Assembly: GCF_001488575.1 (NCBI RefSeq)
Contig: NZ_LN831302.1
Coordinates: 186,001-250,000, forward strand
Source: Halobacterium hubeiense
GTDB lineage: Archaea > Halobacteriota > Halobacteria > Halobacteriales > Halobacteriaceae
Length of the DNA stretch: 64,000 bases
Direction: 5' to 3'
Shown here piece after piece: positions 53,218 through 62,943 of this stretch; position 1 is the first letter of the stretch, and every line of letters starts with the position of its first letter. A program made the position numbers and the translations under genes. A model generated the notes under the pieces. The model had not been told where the DNA came from and did not search any database. It worked only from the letters and a program-made list of their open reading frames with translations.

Positions 53218-54303
53218 ATGCGTGTTCAGACGCTTCACGCTGCTCTCGCCGCGCTCGTTGTTATTGGAACAGCGATCGCCGGGACGGGTCTACTGACGGT
53301 GCAGGCGACCGCAGGCCCACCAACGCCGCAGGTGATGGATGGCACGGCACAGTCAACGAACATCGCTGCTGAAGCGCCGCGTGGCCGGTGGGATCCCACC
53401 ACAGGGACGGGAGAACTGATACTGGATAACCGGAGCTATTATACCGTATTTCAGGGTGAAGATGATATCGAGGCATGGCGGAATACGGATGGTGATGTGG
53501 TCTCCGGGACGCTGCTCGAGGGGGAGTCCGGAGCAAGCGAAGGCGACCTGCTTGACCTCACTAGCTCCATTCCAGCTGACCAGGCCACCGGGCGTTACTC
53601 CTCGGCGGAACTCACCGCTCGTGTTCTGGAACCCCGCATCTCGCAAGTTACACTCCGCAACCAGAATGGCGTCGAGATGGGTGCTGACGCTGCGATCCCG
53701 ACGAATAATCCAGTGTTGGTGACGGCTGATTGGAATTACGTGCAGGCTGAAGATATCCAGATTGCCGTGGTTGACCAGAGTGAGGGGATTACGATCGAGA
53801 AGGAAGTGCTTGCGGCTTCGCCTTCAGACGCCCAAGCGGCGCAGTTGCCTGCGGACTTCTCGACGACGAATCTTAGTCGGGTGACCCAAGGTCTCGGAAC
53901 GACGGGCCACAATACCGCCTACTGGCTCTTAGATTTCACCGAGGTTGACGAGGGAGCCTACACCCTTCGGATCAAGGGGTCGGATAGCCTGACTGCTAAC
54001 GATGCCGCGTGGACAACCGAACTGAGTGTTGGTGAACCGACGGCCCCAACCGAAACCACGACCGCTCTGACGTCGACGACGCCACAGACGGAAACGACGG
54101 CTCCAGCCACTCCATCGACCGAGCGACCGTCCGAAACGCCGACCACAGAGGCGGTGTCTCCACGGACACCAACGAGGAGTCAGACATCGACGGTATCGCC
54201 CACGCAAACCACGACAGAAGTGGATGGGGCAGGGTTCGGACTAGCTACGGGACTGCTAGCTGGACTCGTAGTCGCTGCCGTCGTGACCCTACGTCGGCTG
54301 TAA
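53218..54303 (+). CDS. Short S-layer paralogue with Thr-rich stalk, 361 aa
   Basis: The signal peptide (LHAALAALVVIGTAIAGTGL, cleavage near ATA at about 32) is followed by a domain homologous to the start of the S-layer core: YTVFQGEDDIEAWRNTDGDV and TSSIPADQATGRYSSAELTA. S-layer gene 1 has TVFQGEDDIQFVDENGND and PIPQDQTTGSYDLNG at the equivalent places. A roughly 65-residue Thr/Pro stalk (TETTTALTSTTPQTETTAPA) leads to GAGFGLATGLLAGLVVAAVV and TLRRL. This resembles a PGF-CTERM tail, but Pro-Gly-Phe has become Ala-Gly-Phe, so processing by archaeosortase is uncertain. ATG at 53218 directly follows the decayed IS, which now supplies its promoter region. Confidence 0.8.
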   Translation: MRVQTLHAALAALVVIGTAIAGTGLLTVQATAGPPTPQVMDGTAQSTNIAAEAPRGRWDPTTGTGELILDNRSYYTVFQGEDDIEAWRNTDGDVVSGTLLEGESGASEGDLLDLTSSIPADQATGRYSSAELTARVLEPRISQVTLRNQNGVEMGADAAIPTNNPVLVTADWNYVQAEDIQIAVVDQSEGITIEKEVLAASPSDAQAAQLPADFSTTNLSRVTQGLGTTGHNTAYWLLDFTEVDEGAYTLRIKGSDSLTANDAAWTTELSVGEPTAPTETTTALTSTTPQTETTAPATPSTERPSETPTTEAVSPRTPTRSQTSTVSPTQTTTEVDGAGFGLATGLLAGLVVAAVVTLRRL

Positions 54304-54652
54304 GCCGACCGCGCCGACCGACACAAAATAAGATATCTCGAAGCCCCACGCGGGGTACGAGTCCCGGCTTCGTGGCGGAGCCAGTGCTGTCGGTCACAAA
54401 GCTTAGATTCCCAACCGTCAGGGTTGCCATGCCCGGCTAACACCGGGTGGGAGCACGTCACTGTTCGGCCTCAACTTAACACGGTCCCGCAGTTGCCCAA
54501 AGTATTTATCCGGACAATCACTTCGTTTAGACAACCAAGTGTCTCCCGGGGAATGTTGGAGGACGTATGACGGCGAGTCGACCACTACTGCGTTCGGTCT
54601 CTCAGGGGGCCGTCTCGACACCCCGGTTGATACGCCACTAGCCGCTTAACTC
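54304..54652. other. Intergenic region with IS-like hairpins
   Basis: GATTCCCAACCGTCAGGGTT and CCCGGC-TAACA-CCGGGTGGG (around 54408-54451) look like the end of an IS1341-type element, without a gene. A TATA-like AAAGTATTTATCC (about 54499-54511) has no obvious gene within 40 nt. No RNA gene recognised. Confidence 0.35.
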
Positions 54653-56599
54653 ATGATGTATACTCTTTCCCAAGGTAGGCTGATCCGTCAGTTGCTCGTC
54701 GTGGTGGTGGTTACAGCAGCGGTCTGCGCACCGGTTGTCGGAGCTGCCAGCCCTGGCCCGGCATCGGTCTCCCACGAGTCCACTACGACCACCCCGAACT
54801 CGGAGAATCTCACAGCCATGAACGGCACCATACTGCGGTCCACGCAGTCGACCGCTGGAGCTTCCTCTTCCGATGGCTGGAGCCAGACGAGCTACGAACA
54901 GCCAGCTGGCGACATCGTCACCGTCTCGCTGAATCTGTCCACGATGACAGCGACCGACGGTGTTACTGCTGAACGTGGCTCGGCCCGCGATCACGCCTAT
55001 ATTCAACTTGGGGGGGTTTCAAGCGGCTTTCTCGACGTGCTCCGTGTCGAGGACGCTGACAGCGATGGAGATGTTACGTTTTCGATCAATACGCGGACGC
55101 TTGGGACGAGCGACAGTATCAGCGCCACAGCTAGCGACCTCGTTTACCACAGTGACGGTGACGTCATTCGGAGCAGCGTTCACGGCCGGCTTTCAACCGC
55201 TGACGACAGCCCCACCTTTCTCGGGCCGGACGGCTCCGAACTGACCGGATTTGGCGAATACCTCGCTGCATTAGGGCTCATCGACTCGGCATCGGCCGAT
55301 CGTGGCATTGACCAACTTCGGCGGCCGTTGCAGCCGGGGAACTACTCTCTCCTCGCCAGTACAGCCGGTGAGTTCCGCGCCAATGCCACATCCGATTCTC
55401 GTGGCTCCGCTGAGTACACATCCAAACCGACGTCGCCCACCATCGAGGCAACAACGATCGAACTGACGAAGCCAGGCCTCGGCGAAATGTCCATCCAAGC
55501 TGCGCCGGCAGGGCCGGCAAATGCCGCTCCCAACCACACGGCATTGGTAGACTCCGCGACGGAGAGCCGGACAGTCACGGCGACCGACCGGATCGTGATT
55601 ACCGCCGAGGCGACCGGCATTTATGGCCATCTCGTCGCGATTGAGGGAGGGTTCGAAGCGCTCTCAACAGGGTTCGATCCCGGAACTCTCTCGCAGTTGG
55701 AAACTAGAACCGGGGAGGGAGTTGAGTTTGCGGTTGAGTCGACTGACGGGCCGGTGCTACGCGGTCCCGGTCCTTCGGACGGACTTGAATCTCCACTTGA
55801 GGTGTTGGACCTCTCCACGCTTGACGCAACCGCTGTCACTGTGTATGCGGACAATACGGCGGGGAAACTCTACATTGTCGTCGATCCGCGGGCAACAGAT
55901 ACCTTCGCGTTGACCGACGACGCTAGCCGAAATTTCTCCGCTGCCCTCGAGTACCGCACCGACGCAACGTCGCCATTCCTCTTTGACCGTGAGGACCAGC
56001 ACATCCAGTCGTACTATCGCGGCTTGGTGGGCGGTGCTGGCGGCGATGTCGATACACCCGCCTTCCCGTACTTTGAACCTGGTGAGAACACCACCGCGAC
56101 GACCCAGTTCTCGCTCGTCGAACCACGCGTCCGGTTCGAGGGCACGGATGGGTGGGTGGAGTCGGGTTCCCCGGTTGTCGTCGACCGACAGTCTCCGACC
56201 CATATCCGCGGGAAAACGAACATCGCGCCCGGGACGGACGCGGAACTTCAACTGACATCCCGAGCGGCAAACACGTCATTCACGTCGTTGCAGCGGTCAC
56301 CTGTCTCGATCGCCCCAAATGGAACGTTCTCTGGCACGCTCGACCTCTCCGAGGCAGCGGTCCGTGGGACATCGACTCTCTCGCTTCTGATTGATGGTAC
56401 GGAGGTTGCTCGCACGGAGTTGGTGGTCGTTTCGGAGGTTCAGCAGACGGCGAACCAGTCTGTGCAAACGACTGTCGTTTCCGCTGAATCCGAGACGGAC
56501 GCAGAGGAATCAGGCGGGACTACACCTAGCCTCACCCCGCTCACCGCCCTCATTGTGGTAGCCGCCGCGTTCGCGTGGCTGTTTATATCCCGGCGGTAG
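54653..56599 (+). CDS. Secreted, anchored surface protein related to BGTF-type domains, 648 aa
   Basis: A signal peptide (IRQLLVVVVVTAAVCAPVVG, cleavage near GAA at about 32) is followed by a region organised as in haloarchaeal S-layer-associated surface proteins: GDIVTVSLNLSTMTATDGVT, YIQLGGVSSGFLDVLRVEDA, LQPGNYSLLAS. A charged linker (ETDAEESGG) leads to the C-terminal helix (TPLTALIVVAAAFAWLFISR). No PGF motif, so anchoring is by the helix alone. Many N-x-S/T sites suggest glycosylation. ATG at 54653 (a second ATG follows immediately). The surroundings (S-layer paralogue upstream, archaeosortase downstream) suggest a cell-wall role. Confidence 0.72.
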   Translation: MMYTLSQGRLIRQLLVVVVVTAAVCAPVVGAASPGPASVSHESTTTTPNSENLTAMNGTILRSTQSTAGASSSDGWSQTSYEQPAGDIVTVSLNLSTMTATDGVTAERGSARDHAYIQLGGVSSGFLDVLRVEDADSDGDVTFSINTRTLGTSDSISATASDLVYHSDGDVIRSSVHGRLSTADDSPTFLGPDGSELTGFGEYLAALGLIDSASADRGIDQLRRPLQPGNYSLLASTAGEFRANATSDSRGSAEYTSKPTSPTIEATTIELTKPGLGEMSIQAAPAGPANAAPNHTALVDSATESRTVTATDRIVITAEATGIYGHLVAIEGGFEALSTGFDPGTLSQLETRTGEGVEFAVESTDGPVLRGPGPSDGLESPLEVLDLSTLDATAVTVYADNTAGKLYIVVDPRATDTFALTDDASRNFSAALEYRTDATSPFLFDREDQHIQSYYRGLVGGAGGDVDTPAFPYFEPGENTTATTQFSLVEPRVRFEGTDGWVESGSPVVVDRQSPTHIRGKTNIAPGTDAELQLTSRAANTSFTSLQRSPVSIAPNGTFSGTLDLSEAAVRGTSTLSLLIDGTEVARTELVVVSEVQQTANQSVQTTVVSAESETDAEESGGTTPSLTPLTALIVVAAAFAWLFISRR

Positions 56600-56682
56600 C
56601 ACGCACCCGTCACCCCCCGATCGGGCCCAGCTGTGCGGAAGCGCGAGAGCTCGGGTGCCCGGGAGTTCCACCCGTTATATCC

Positions 56683-56727
<45 letters not shown>

Positions 56728-56851
56728 ATGGCTGTCACGCCAGCTAATTCCCCTCTTCAGCCCGAGAAGCGACTGTAATCTACCGACGCACTAACTCGGG
56801 ACTGAGGTCTTACCAACACGCCTATACTCGGGACGCCCGTCGCGTCGTACA

Positions 56852-57754
56852 ATGGTATCCGCGTTAACTGACGCGCTCGCGTGGATCGTCGTCGCGGCGT
56901 TCGCCACGAGCGCAGTTCTCCAGGTGGACTACCGCCAGTACAGCAGGTACACGGCGGTTGCCGCGTGGACGCTGTTCGCGGTGTTCTGGGGGCTACTCGC
57001 GCCGTACTACTTCTTCGAGCACTTGAGCATCATCGAGGGTGCGTTGAGCGCGGTCGCCGTCCCCGCGTGTCTCTACACCGCGTACCTCGTCGGCACCGGG
57101 AAACGCCAGCTGGAGACGCTGACGCGCTCGATCGCCATCATGGGACTGTTGTTCCTGCCGTTCGAGACCATCGAGCCGGCGCGCCGGTTCGCCATCGAGA
57201 CGGTCGCCCAGCAGGCCGAATGGCTGATGGCACAGTTCGGCTACTACCCGCCGGTCGTGGAAGGCGAACACGGCTACATGGCGAAGTTCGTGTTCACCGG
57301 CGAGCACGTCGTCACGGGCGAGTCGTGGAAGTTCCCGACGACCGTCCTGATGGCGTGTACGGGCATCGGCAGTATGTCCATCGTCGGCGGGCTCGCGCTC
57401 GCGGTGAAAGCGCCGTGGAAGCGCCGCGCCCAGGCACTCGCAATCGCGCTCCCGGTCATCTACGGGCTGAACGTGATTCGCGTGGCGTTCATCGCCGTCG
57501 CCCACGGCGAACAGTGGTTCCGCAACCCAACGATGCAGGACATCGTCTTCGCGGTGTTCCCGAGCGACGACCCGAACATGGTGTCGTACCTGTTCGCCGA
57601 CCGTATGCTCGCGCAGTCCGCGTCGGTCGTCGCACTCGTCGTCCTGACGTTCGTGCTGCTGCGCATCGTCCCGGAGCTCGGCGGCGTCGTCGAAGACGTC
57701 GCGTACATCGCGACCGGCAACGAGTACGACATCACCGAGCAGTTCGCGGAGTAA
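56852..57754 (+). CDS. artA: Archaeosortase A, 300 aa
   Basis: This integral membrane cysteine protease/transpeptidase processes PGF-CTERM tails and allows C-terminal lipid attachment of S-layer proteins. Eight or so membrane helices are visible. The catalytic triad of the family is present: Cys169 in LMACTGIGSMSIVGG, Arg210 in GLNVIRVAFIAVAHG and Arg251 in ADRMLAQSASVV. Other conserved segments are GESWKFPTTVLMACTGIGS and RNPTMQDIVFAVFPSDDPN. ATG at 56852 and the 300-residue length are normal. Its proposed substrates, S-layer proteins 1 and 2, lie 25-33 kb upstream. It seems to be a single-gene unit with its own promoter after an IS relic. Confidence 0.95.
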   Translation: MVSALTDALAWIVVAAFATSAVLQVDYRQYSRYTAVAAWTLFAVFWGLLAPYYFFEHLSIIEGALSAVAVPACLYTAYLVGTGKRQLETLTRSIAIMGLLFLPFETIEPARRFAIETVAQQAEWLMAQFGYYPPVVEGEHGYMAKFVFTGEHVVTGESWKFPTTVLMACTGIGSMSIVGGLALAVKAPWKRRAQALAIALPVIYGLNVIRVAFIAVAHGEQWFRNPTMQDIVFAVFPSDDPNMVSYLFADRMLAQSASVVALVVLTFVLLRIVPELGGVVEDVAYIATGNEYDITEQFAE

Positions 57755-57844
57755 CGCCGCTCGAACTGATTCTCGGGGGCTGTGGCGGTCTCGTGACGAA
57801 CTGCTCACGCTCGCCGCGTTACATCAGATTACATACTGTCGCGT

Positions 57845-58204
57845 ATGCCGATCGACATCCAGTCCTTCGAGGAGGGCGACGAAGCCGACCTCCGAGCGGG
57901 CGGCCGAACGAACGCCGAGGAGGTGCTGGCGTTCCTCGCCTCGTCGCCGGACCAGGCGTACACGCCGAGCGAAATCCACGACGGAACGACCGTCGCACGC
58001 GGCAGCCTCGGCGTCGTCCTCTCCCGACTGGAAGACCGCGGCCTCGTTCGCCACCGCGGCGACTACTGGGCTATCGGTGACGTCGAAGCCCTCGACGTGA
58101 CGCTCAGTTCGATGGCGACGGCGCGAGCTGCGACCGAACGGCTCGGTGCCGAAGACCCCGACGAGTGGGGCCCGGGCGTCGACGACGGTGACGAGAGCGA
58201 ATAG
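57845..58204 (+). CDS. Small winged-helix protein, 119 aa
   Basis: The centre is a winged HTH: TNAEEVLAFLASSPDQAYTP, SEIHDGTTVARGSLGVVLSR, LEDRGLVRHRGDYWAIGDVE. A short helix and acidic tail follow (EDPDEWGPGVDDGDESE). MarR-like single-domain proteins of this type are often partnered with a PemK/MazF-type toxin in haloarchaea, as I recall, but the DNA downstream reads the other way and is broken. ATG at 57845 is 5 nt after a TACTGTCGCGT stretch; no clear TATA. Function is unknown beyond DNA binding. Confidence 0.75.
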   Translation: MPIDIQSFEEGDEADLRAGGRTNAEEVLAFLASSPDQAYTPSEIHDGTTVARGSLGVVLSRLEDRGLVRHRGDYWAIGDVEALDVTLSSMATARAATERLGAEDPDEWGPGVDDGDESE

Positions 58205-58440
58205 CTGCCGGTCGAAGGCAGAGGTCACTTCGTAGCCGAGGATGACGGCAGTGTCACCGGTGTCGACGAAGAGACTGTACTCGCTCGCGCCAGCGACACG
58301 AGGTCCTACGCACGCTCTCAGTTCGCGGCGCCCCTCGCATTCCACGAGGACCGCTGCGCCCCATCGAAGCTTCCGACTCGCTTCTCCACAACGGGTTCGG
58401 CGTCGAACTCACCGAGGAAAGCGAGTCGCGTTGAGGCACG
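58202..58440 (-). pseudogene. Frameshifted gene fragment of unknown family
   Basis: The reverse strand reads RLAFLGEFDAEPVVEKRVGS plus FDGAQ in one frame, then VLVECEGRRELRACVGPRVA and ASEYSLFVDTGDTAVILGYE in another, ending in VTSAFDR. Both stretches have haloarchaeal composition and join logically across one frameshift near 58345. I do not recognise the family. Confidence 0.4.
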
Positions 58441-58496
58441 AGGCAGCGTCGCGGACGAAACAGTGAGCGGCGACGTGTGAATGCAGCGAGTATCGC

Positions 58497-58936
58497 CTAC
58501 GAATCAGGGCGAGACGATATCGACGGGATGGTACCGTCGAACTCGTAGTCGCTCGCCCAGTTGATTGCTGGGTGGTCGATTTCGGCCGAGAAGCGGAGCT
58601 CCATCTTCTGGTCGGTCGCTTCCGCGACGTCAATCCAGTAGAGGTCGTCCGTTTCGGGGTAGCGAACGACGAAGGCATCGACCGCATCGTGGTACGTACT
58701 CTCGTGGTACTCGCCGTCTCTGGTGGTCTGGGAATGCGTGTTGAATCGAATTGTCCCCGTCTTCGTTTCCCAGGCTGTTTTGCACTGGATGCGGAGGAGC
58801 CGTCCATCGTCGTCGACGATGAGGTCGTACTTGTCGTTGTCCCCAAGGGGATGGAGACGCTATACCCGTTGGAGATGAGCGTGTGGAGGATCTTGGACTC
58901 GGTTGTGTCACCGACGGCCTTCGAGTTCGGACACAT
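58497..58936 (-). pseudogene. PD-(D/E)XK nuclease-like gene with a single frameshift
   Basis: The reading starts MCPNSKAVGDTTESKILHTL and ISNGYSVSIPLG. After a one-base loss near 58857 (in a CCCC run) it continues DNDKYDLIVDDDGRLLRIQC, KTAWETKTGTIRFNTHSQTT and a final DYEFDGTIPSISSRPDS. K-Y-D-L-I-V-D-D followed by I-Q-C-K is the catalytic core of PD-(D/E)XK nucleases of the intron-associated kind (PDDEXK_5). With the base restored the product would be about 146 aa. Either the gene is recently inactivated or the base was lost in sequencing. It lies immediately downstream of tRNA-Asp on the same strand, a common integration hot spot. Confidence 0.65.
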
Positions 58937-59073
58937 GGGCACGCAGCGCAATTTTCGTCGCTTTGGCAGATGAACCTCCGGACGGCCATGAAGCGACAGC
59001 GAACACTCAGTCGTGCGGGAACGAGGAAATAGACTGGACGAACCAACTGCTGTTCGATTGGGAAACAGAGAAG

Positions 59074-59146
59074 CGCCCGGAGCGGGATTTGAACCCGCGT
59101 CACGGCCGTGACAGGGCCGTATGATGGGCCACTACACCATCCGGGC
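59074..59146 (-). tRNA. tRNA-Asp (anticodon GTC)
   Basis: Reverse-complemented, the sequence folds as a full cloverleaf. The acceptor stem is GCCCGGA with TCCGGGC, the anticodon arm CGGCC-CTGTCAC-GGCCG has GTC, and the T arm is GCGGG-TTCAAAT-CCCGC. The discriminator base is G and CCA is not encoded. No intron. A TATA-like CTTAAGAATA (59174-59183) sits about 30 nt upstream. Confidence 0.97.
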
Positions 59147-59250
59147 TTGCTGCACTCATTCGTAGCCGGCTTGTATTCTTAAGACTTTCCAAACGGTGGG
59201 CGGTGTGCGTCGTGGTGGCGCGGGCCGCGACCGGAATCGTAGTTGACAAG

Positions 59251-59259
59251 ACCTAAGTG
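59251..59259 (+). promoter_or_regulatory. Possible TATA box of the rpo operon
   Basis: ACCTAAGTG lies 66 nt upstream of rpoH. It is the best AT-containing box in a GC-rich spacer and would give a leader of about 40 nt. Confidence 0.3.
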
Positions 59260-59324
59260 CGCCGCGGATGAATTGGCCTGTAGTATCTCGTGAGAGGTAG
59301 TTCTCCCCCCATCCAGGCACATCC

Positions 59325-59552
59325 ATGGTAGACGTAAGCCAACACGAACTCGTCCCCGAGCACACCGTCCTCGACGAGGAGGAACTCGAGGACGTGCTCG
59401 TGGACTACGACATCGACCGGACGGACCTGCCGAAGATCAAACGGAAGGACCCTGCCCTGCCGGACGACGCGGAGGTCGGCGACGTCGTCAAAATCGTGCG
59501 GGACTCGCGGACCACGGACAAAGCTATCGTGTACCGACTGGTGATCGAATAA
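59325..59552 (+). CDS. rpoH: DNA-directed RNA polymerase subunit H (Rpo5), 75 aa
   Basis: Rpo5 sits at the downstream jaw of the archaeal RNA polymerase. The protein is typical: [20 protein letters not shown], then [20 protein letters not shown] and [20 protein letters not shown]. The start ATG at 59325 gives the family length. Its stop (59550-59552) is directly followed by rpoB2, so it heads the operon. Confidence 0.97.
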   Translation: MVDVSQHELVPEHTVLDEEELEDVLVDYDIDRTDLPKIKRKDPALPDDAEVGDVVKIVRDSRTTDKAIVYRLVIE

Positions 59553-61115
59553 ATGCAAATCGAAGACCGACGTGAACTGTCGCGGGCGTATTTCTCGAAA
59601 GAACGACTCGCAGAGCACCACTTCAGGTCGTTCAACTCGTTCCTGAAGCGCGGCATGCAGGACGTCGTCACCGAGAAGGAGCGCATCGAGACGGACATCG
59701 GTGACAAGGAAGACGAGGAGCCGGTGTGGGTCGAACTCGGCGACGTCCGCATCACCACCCCGCGCGTGCGGGAGGCGGACGGCTCCGAGGAGCTGCTGTA
59801 CCCACAGGAAGCCCGGCTGCGCAACATCACGTACTCCGCGCCGGTGTTCATGGAGATGAGCATCGTGCGCGGCGGCGAAGAGGAAGAAGAGCGCGTGCTG
59901 GACACGACGGAGACGAAGGTCGGCCGGATGCCGATCATGGTCGGCTCCGACAAGTGCAACATCGCGGGCTTCTCCGAGGAGGAGCTCATCGAGATCGGCG
60001 AAGACCCCGCCGACCCCGGTGGCTACTTCATCGTGAACGGCAGCGAGCGCGTGCTGATGACCAGCGAGGACCTCGCGCCGAACAAGATTCTCGCGGAGTA
60101 CGACTCCAAGTACGGCGACGAGATTCAGGTCGCGAAGACGTTCAGCCAGCGCCGCGGCTACCGCGCGCTGGTGCTCGTCGAACGCAACCGCGAGGGGCTA
60201 CTCGAAGTGTCGTTCCCCTCGGTCTCGGGTTCGATCAACTTCGTGACGCTGGTGCGGGCGCTGGGCCTCGAATCCGACGAGGAGATCGTCCACCGCGTCA
60301 GCGAGGACCCCGAGATTGTGAAGTTCATGCTGGAGAACCTCGAGGAGGCCGACGTCCAGACTCAGGAGGAGGCCATCGAGGAGCTCGGGAAGCGCGTCGC
60401 CTCCGGGCAGGGGAAAAACTACCAGCTGAAGCGCGCGAACTACGTCATCGACCGCTACCTCCTGCCGCACCTCCACGAGGAGGGTATCGAGGACGAGGAG
60501 ACGCGCATCAACAAGGCGTACTACCTCTGCCGGATGGCCGAGGCGTGCTTCGAGCTCGCGCTCGACCGCCGCGAATCCGACGACAAGGACCACTACGCGA
60601 ACAAGCGCCTCAAGGTCTCGGGCGACCTGATGAAGGACCTGTTCCGGACGGCGCTGAACAAGCTGGCGCGCGACGTGAAGTACCAGCTCGAGCGCGCGAA
60701 CATGCGGAACCGCGAACTTACCGTCAACACGGTGGTTCGCTCGGACGTCCTCACGGAACGGCTCGAACACCCGATCGCGACCGGGAACTGGGTGGGCGGC
60801 CGTTCGGGCGTCAGCCAGCTCGTGGACCGGACGGACTTCATGGGCGTGCTTAGCCACCTGCGCCGCCTGCGCAGCCCGCTGAGCCGCTCGCAGCCCCATT
60901 TCGAGGCGCGTGACCTGCACGCCACCCAGTGGGGGCGCATCTGTCCCTCCGAGACGCCGGAGGGACCGAACTGTGGCCTGGTGAAGAACTTCGCGCAGGC
61001 GATGGAGCTCTCCCAGAACGTCGAGGACGAACGCGAACTCAAACGCGAACTCTCGTCGATGGGCGTCGAGGGCATCCCCGGAATCAGCACGGAAGCGACA
61101 CCAGCGGACGACTAA
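59553..61115 (+). CDS. rpoB2: RNA polymerase subunit B'' (N-terminal half of Rpo2), 520 aa
   Basis: In haloarchaea the large B subunit is split; this is the N-terminal piece. Diagnostic segments are [40 protein letters not shown], then [20 protein letters not shown] and the end [20 protein letters not shown] with [20 protein letters not shown], which corresponds to the fork and rifampicin-pocket region. Length is normal. Starts at the base following the rpoH stop. Confidence 0.97.
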   Translation: MQIEDRRELSRAYFSKERLAEHHFRSFNSFLKRGMQDVVTEKERIETDIGDKEDEEPVWVELGDVRITTPRVREADGSEELLYPQEARLRNITYSAPVFMEMSIVRGGEEEEERVLDTTETKVGRMPIMVGSDKCNIAGFSEEELIEIGEDPADPGGYFIVNGSERVLMTSEDLAPNKILAEYDSKYGDEIQVAKTFSQRRGYRALVLVERNREGLLEVSFPSVSGSINFVTLVRALGLESDEEIVHRVSEDPEIVKFMLENLEEADVQTQEEAIEELGKRVASGQGKNYQLKRANYVIDRYLLPHLHEEGIEDEETRINKAYYLCRMAEACFELALDRRESDDKDHYANKRLKVSGDLMKDLFRTALNKLARDVKYQLERANMRNRELTVNTVVRSDVLTERLEHPIATGNWVGGRSGVSQLVDRTDFMGVLSHLRRLRSPLSRSQPHFEARDLHATQWGRICPSETPEGPNCGLVKNFAQAMELSQNVEDERELKRELSSMGVEGIPGISTEATPADD

Positions 61116-61116
61116 C

Positions 61117-62943
61117 ATGAGCACGGAACGAGAAGCGAAAGTCTACGTCAACGGCAGTCTCGTCGGGACCCACGAGGACCCCGAGGAGCTGGCAGCACAG
61201 ATCCGGGAGGCGCGCCGACGGGGAGAGGTCTCCGAGATGGTGAACGTCTCCGTGAGAGACCGCACGAACGAAGTCATCGTCAACGCGGACGCGGGCCGGG
61301 CGCGCCGCCCGCTGCTCGTCGTCGAGGACGGCGAGCCGCTCGTCACTGACGACGAGATGGACGCCATCGAGAACGGCGACATCGACTTCGAGGACCTCGT
61401 TCACGCGGGGAAAGTCGAGTTCATCGACGCCGAGGAAGAGGAAGACATCCTCGTCGGCGTCGACGAGGACGAACTCACCGAGAAGCACACCCACCTCGAA
61501 ATCGACCCGCAGCTCATCTTCGGCATCGGCGCGGGGATGATTCCGTACCCCGAGCACAACGCCAGCCCCCGCATTACGATGGGCGCGGGGATGATGAAGC
61601 AGAGTCTGGGCCTGCCAGCGGCGAACTACCGCATCCGGCCGGACACCCGCCAGCACCTCCTGCACTACCCGCAGAAGGCAATGGTGAACACCCAGACCAC
61701 CGAACAGATCGGCTACGACGACCGGCCGGCCGGGCAGAACTTCGTCGTCGCCGTCATGTCCTACGAGGGCTTCAACATCGAGGACGCCCTCGTCATGAAT
61801 CAGGGCTCCGTGGACCGCGCGCTCTCGCGCTCGCACTTCTTCCGCACGTACGAGGGCGAGGAACGGCGCTACCCCGGCGGTCAGGAGGACCGCTTCGAGA
61901 TTCCGAGCGACGACGTGCGTGGCGGCCGCGGTGAGGACGCGTACACGCATCTCGACGACGACGGCCTCGTCAATCCCGAGACGCAGGTCGACGACTCTTC
62001 GGTGCTGCTCGGGAAGACGAGCCCGCCGCGGTTCCTTGAGGAACCCGAGGACATGGGCGGGCTCAGCCCGCAGAAGCGCCGCGAGACGAGCGTCACGATG
62101 CGCTCCGGCGAGGACGGCGTCGTGGACACGGTCACCCTCATGGAAGGCGAGGACGGCTCGAAGCTCGCGAAAGTCTCCGTGCGTGACGAACGCATCCCCG
62201 AGCTCGGGGACAAGTTCGCGTCCCGCCACGGTCAGAAGGGCGTTGTTGGCCACCTCGCGCCCCACGAGGACATGCCGTTCACGCAGGAGGGCGTCGTGCC
62301 CGACCTCGTGCTGAACCCGCACGCGCTGCCGTCCCGGATGACGGTCGGCCACGTGTTGGAGATGCTCGGCGGGAAAGCCGGCAGCCTCGACGGGCGCTCC
62401 GTCGACGGCACGGCGTTCACCGGCGAGAACGAGGAGGAACTGCGCTCGACGCTGGAGGAGCGCGGCTTCAAGTCCTCCGGCAAGGAAGTGCTGTACTCCG
62501 GCGTTTCCGGGGAGAAAATCGAGGCCGAGATCTTCGTCGGCACGATTTTCTACCACAAGCTCTACCACATGGTGTCGAACAAGCTCCACGCCCGCTCGAA
62601 GGGGCCGGTCCAAGTCCTCACGCGGCAGCCGACGGAGGGGCGCGCCCGCGAGGGCGGCCTCCGCGTCGGGGAGATGGAGCGCGACACCGTCATCGGCCAC
62701 GGCGCCGCGATGGTGCTCAAAGAGCGCCTGCTTGACTCCTCGGACCGCGAGGAGATTCACGTCTGCGGCAACTGTGGCATGACCGCCGTGGAGAACTACG
62801 AGCAGCGCCGCGTCTACTGTCCGAACTGTGAGGAGGAGACGGACGTGCACAGCCTCGAGATGAGTTACGCGTTCAAGCTCCTGCTCGACGAGATGAAAGC
62901 GCTCGGCATCGCGCCGCGACTCGAACTGGAGGACGCAGTATGA
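61117..62943 (+). CDS. rpoB1: RNA polymerase subunit B' (C-terminal half of Rpo2), 608 aa
   Basis: This carries the catalytic hybrid-binding part of the B subunit. Characteristic segments are [80 protein letters not shown] and [20 protein letters not shown]. The C-terminal zinc site is [20 protein letters not shown] followed by CPNCEEE. It starts one nucleotide after the rpoB2 stop. The stop overlaps the rpoA1 start (ATGA, 62940-62943). Confidence 0.97.
   Translation: MSTEREAKVYVNGSLVGTHEDPEELAAQIREARRRGEVSEMVNVSVRDRTNEVIVNADAGRARRPLLVVEDGEPLVTDDEMDAIENGDIDFEDLVHAGKVEFIDAEEEEDILVGVDEDELTEKHTHLEIDPQLIFGIGAGMIPYPEHNASPRITMGAGMMKQSLGLPAANYRIRPDTRQHLLHYPQKAMVNTQTTEQIGYDDRPAGQNFVVAVMSYEGFNIEDALVMNQGSVDRALSRSHFFRTYEGEERRYPGGQEDRFEIPSDDVRGGRGEDAYTHLDDDGLVNPETQVDDSSVLLGKTSPPRFLEEPEDMGGLSPQKRRETSVTMRSGEDGVVDTVTLMEGEDGSKLAKVSVRDERIPELGDKFASRHGQKGVVGHLAPHEDMPFTQEGVVPDLVLNPHALPSRMTVGHVLEMLGGKAGSLDGRSVDGTAFTGENEEELRSTLEERGFKSSGKEVLYSGVSGEKIEAEIFVGTIFYHKLYHMVSNKLHARSKGPVQVLTRQPTEGRAREGGLRVGEMERDTVIGHGAAMVLKERLLDSSDREEIHVCGNCGMTAVENYEQRRVYCPNCEEETDVHSLEMSYAFKLLLDEMKALGIAPRLELEDAV

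Noticed and set aside
56881-58080. 399-codon frame overlapping artA
   Set aside because: It is the +1 frame of artA, with an Arg-rich translation; artA has the conserved Cys and Arg residues.
60198-61124. Reverse-strand frame within rpoB2
   Set aside because: Antisense to a universally conserved RNA polymerase subunit; no motif of its own.
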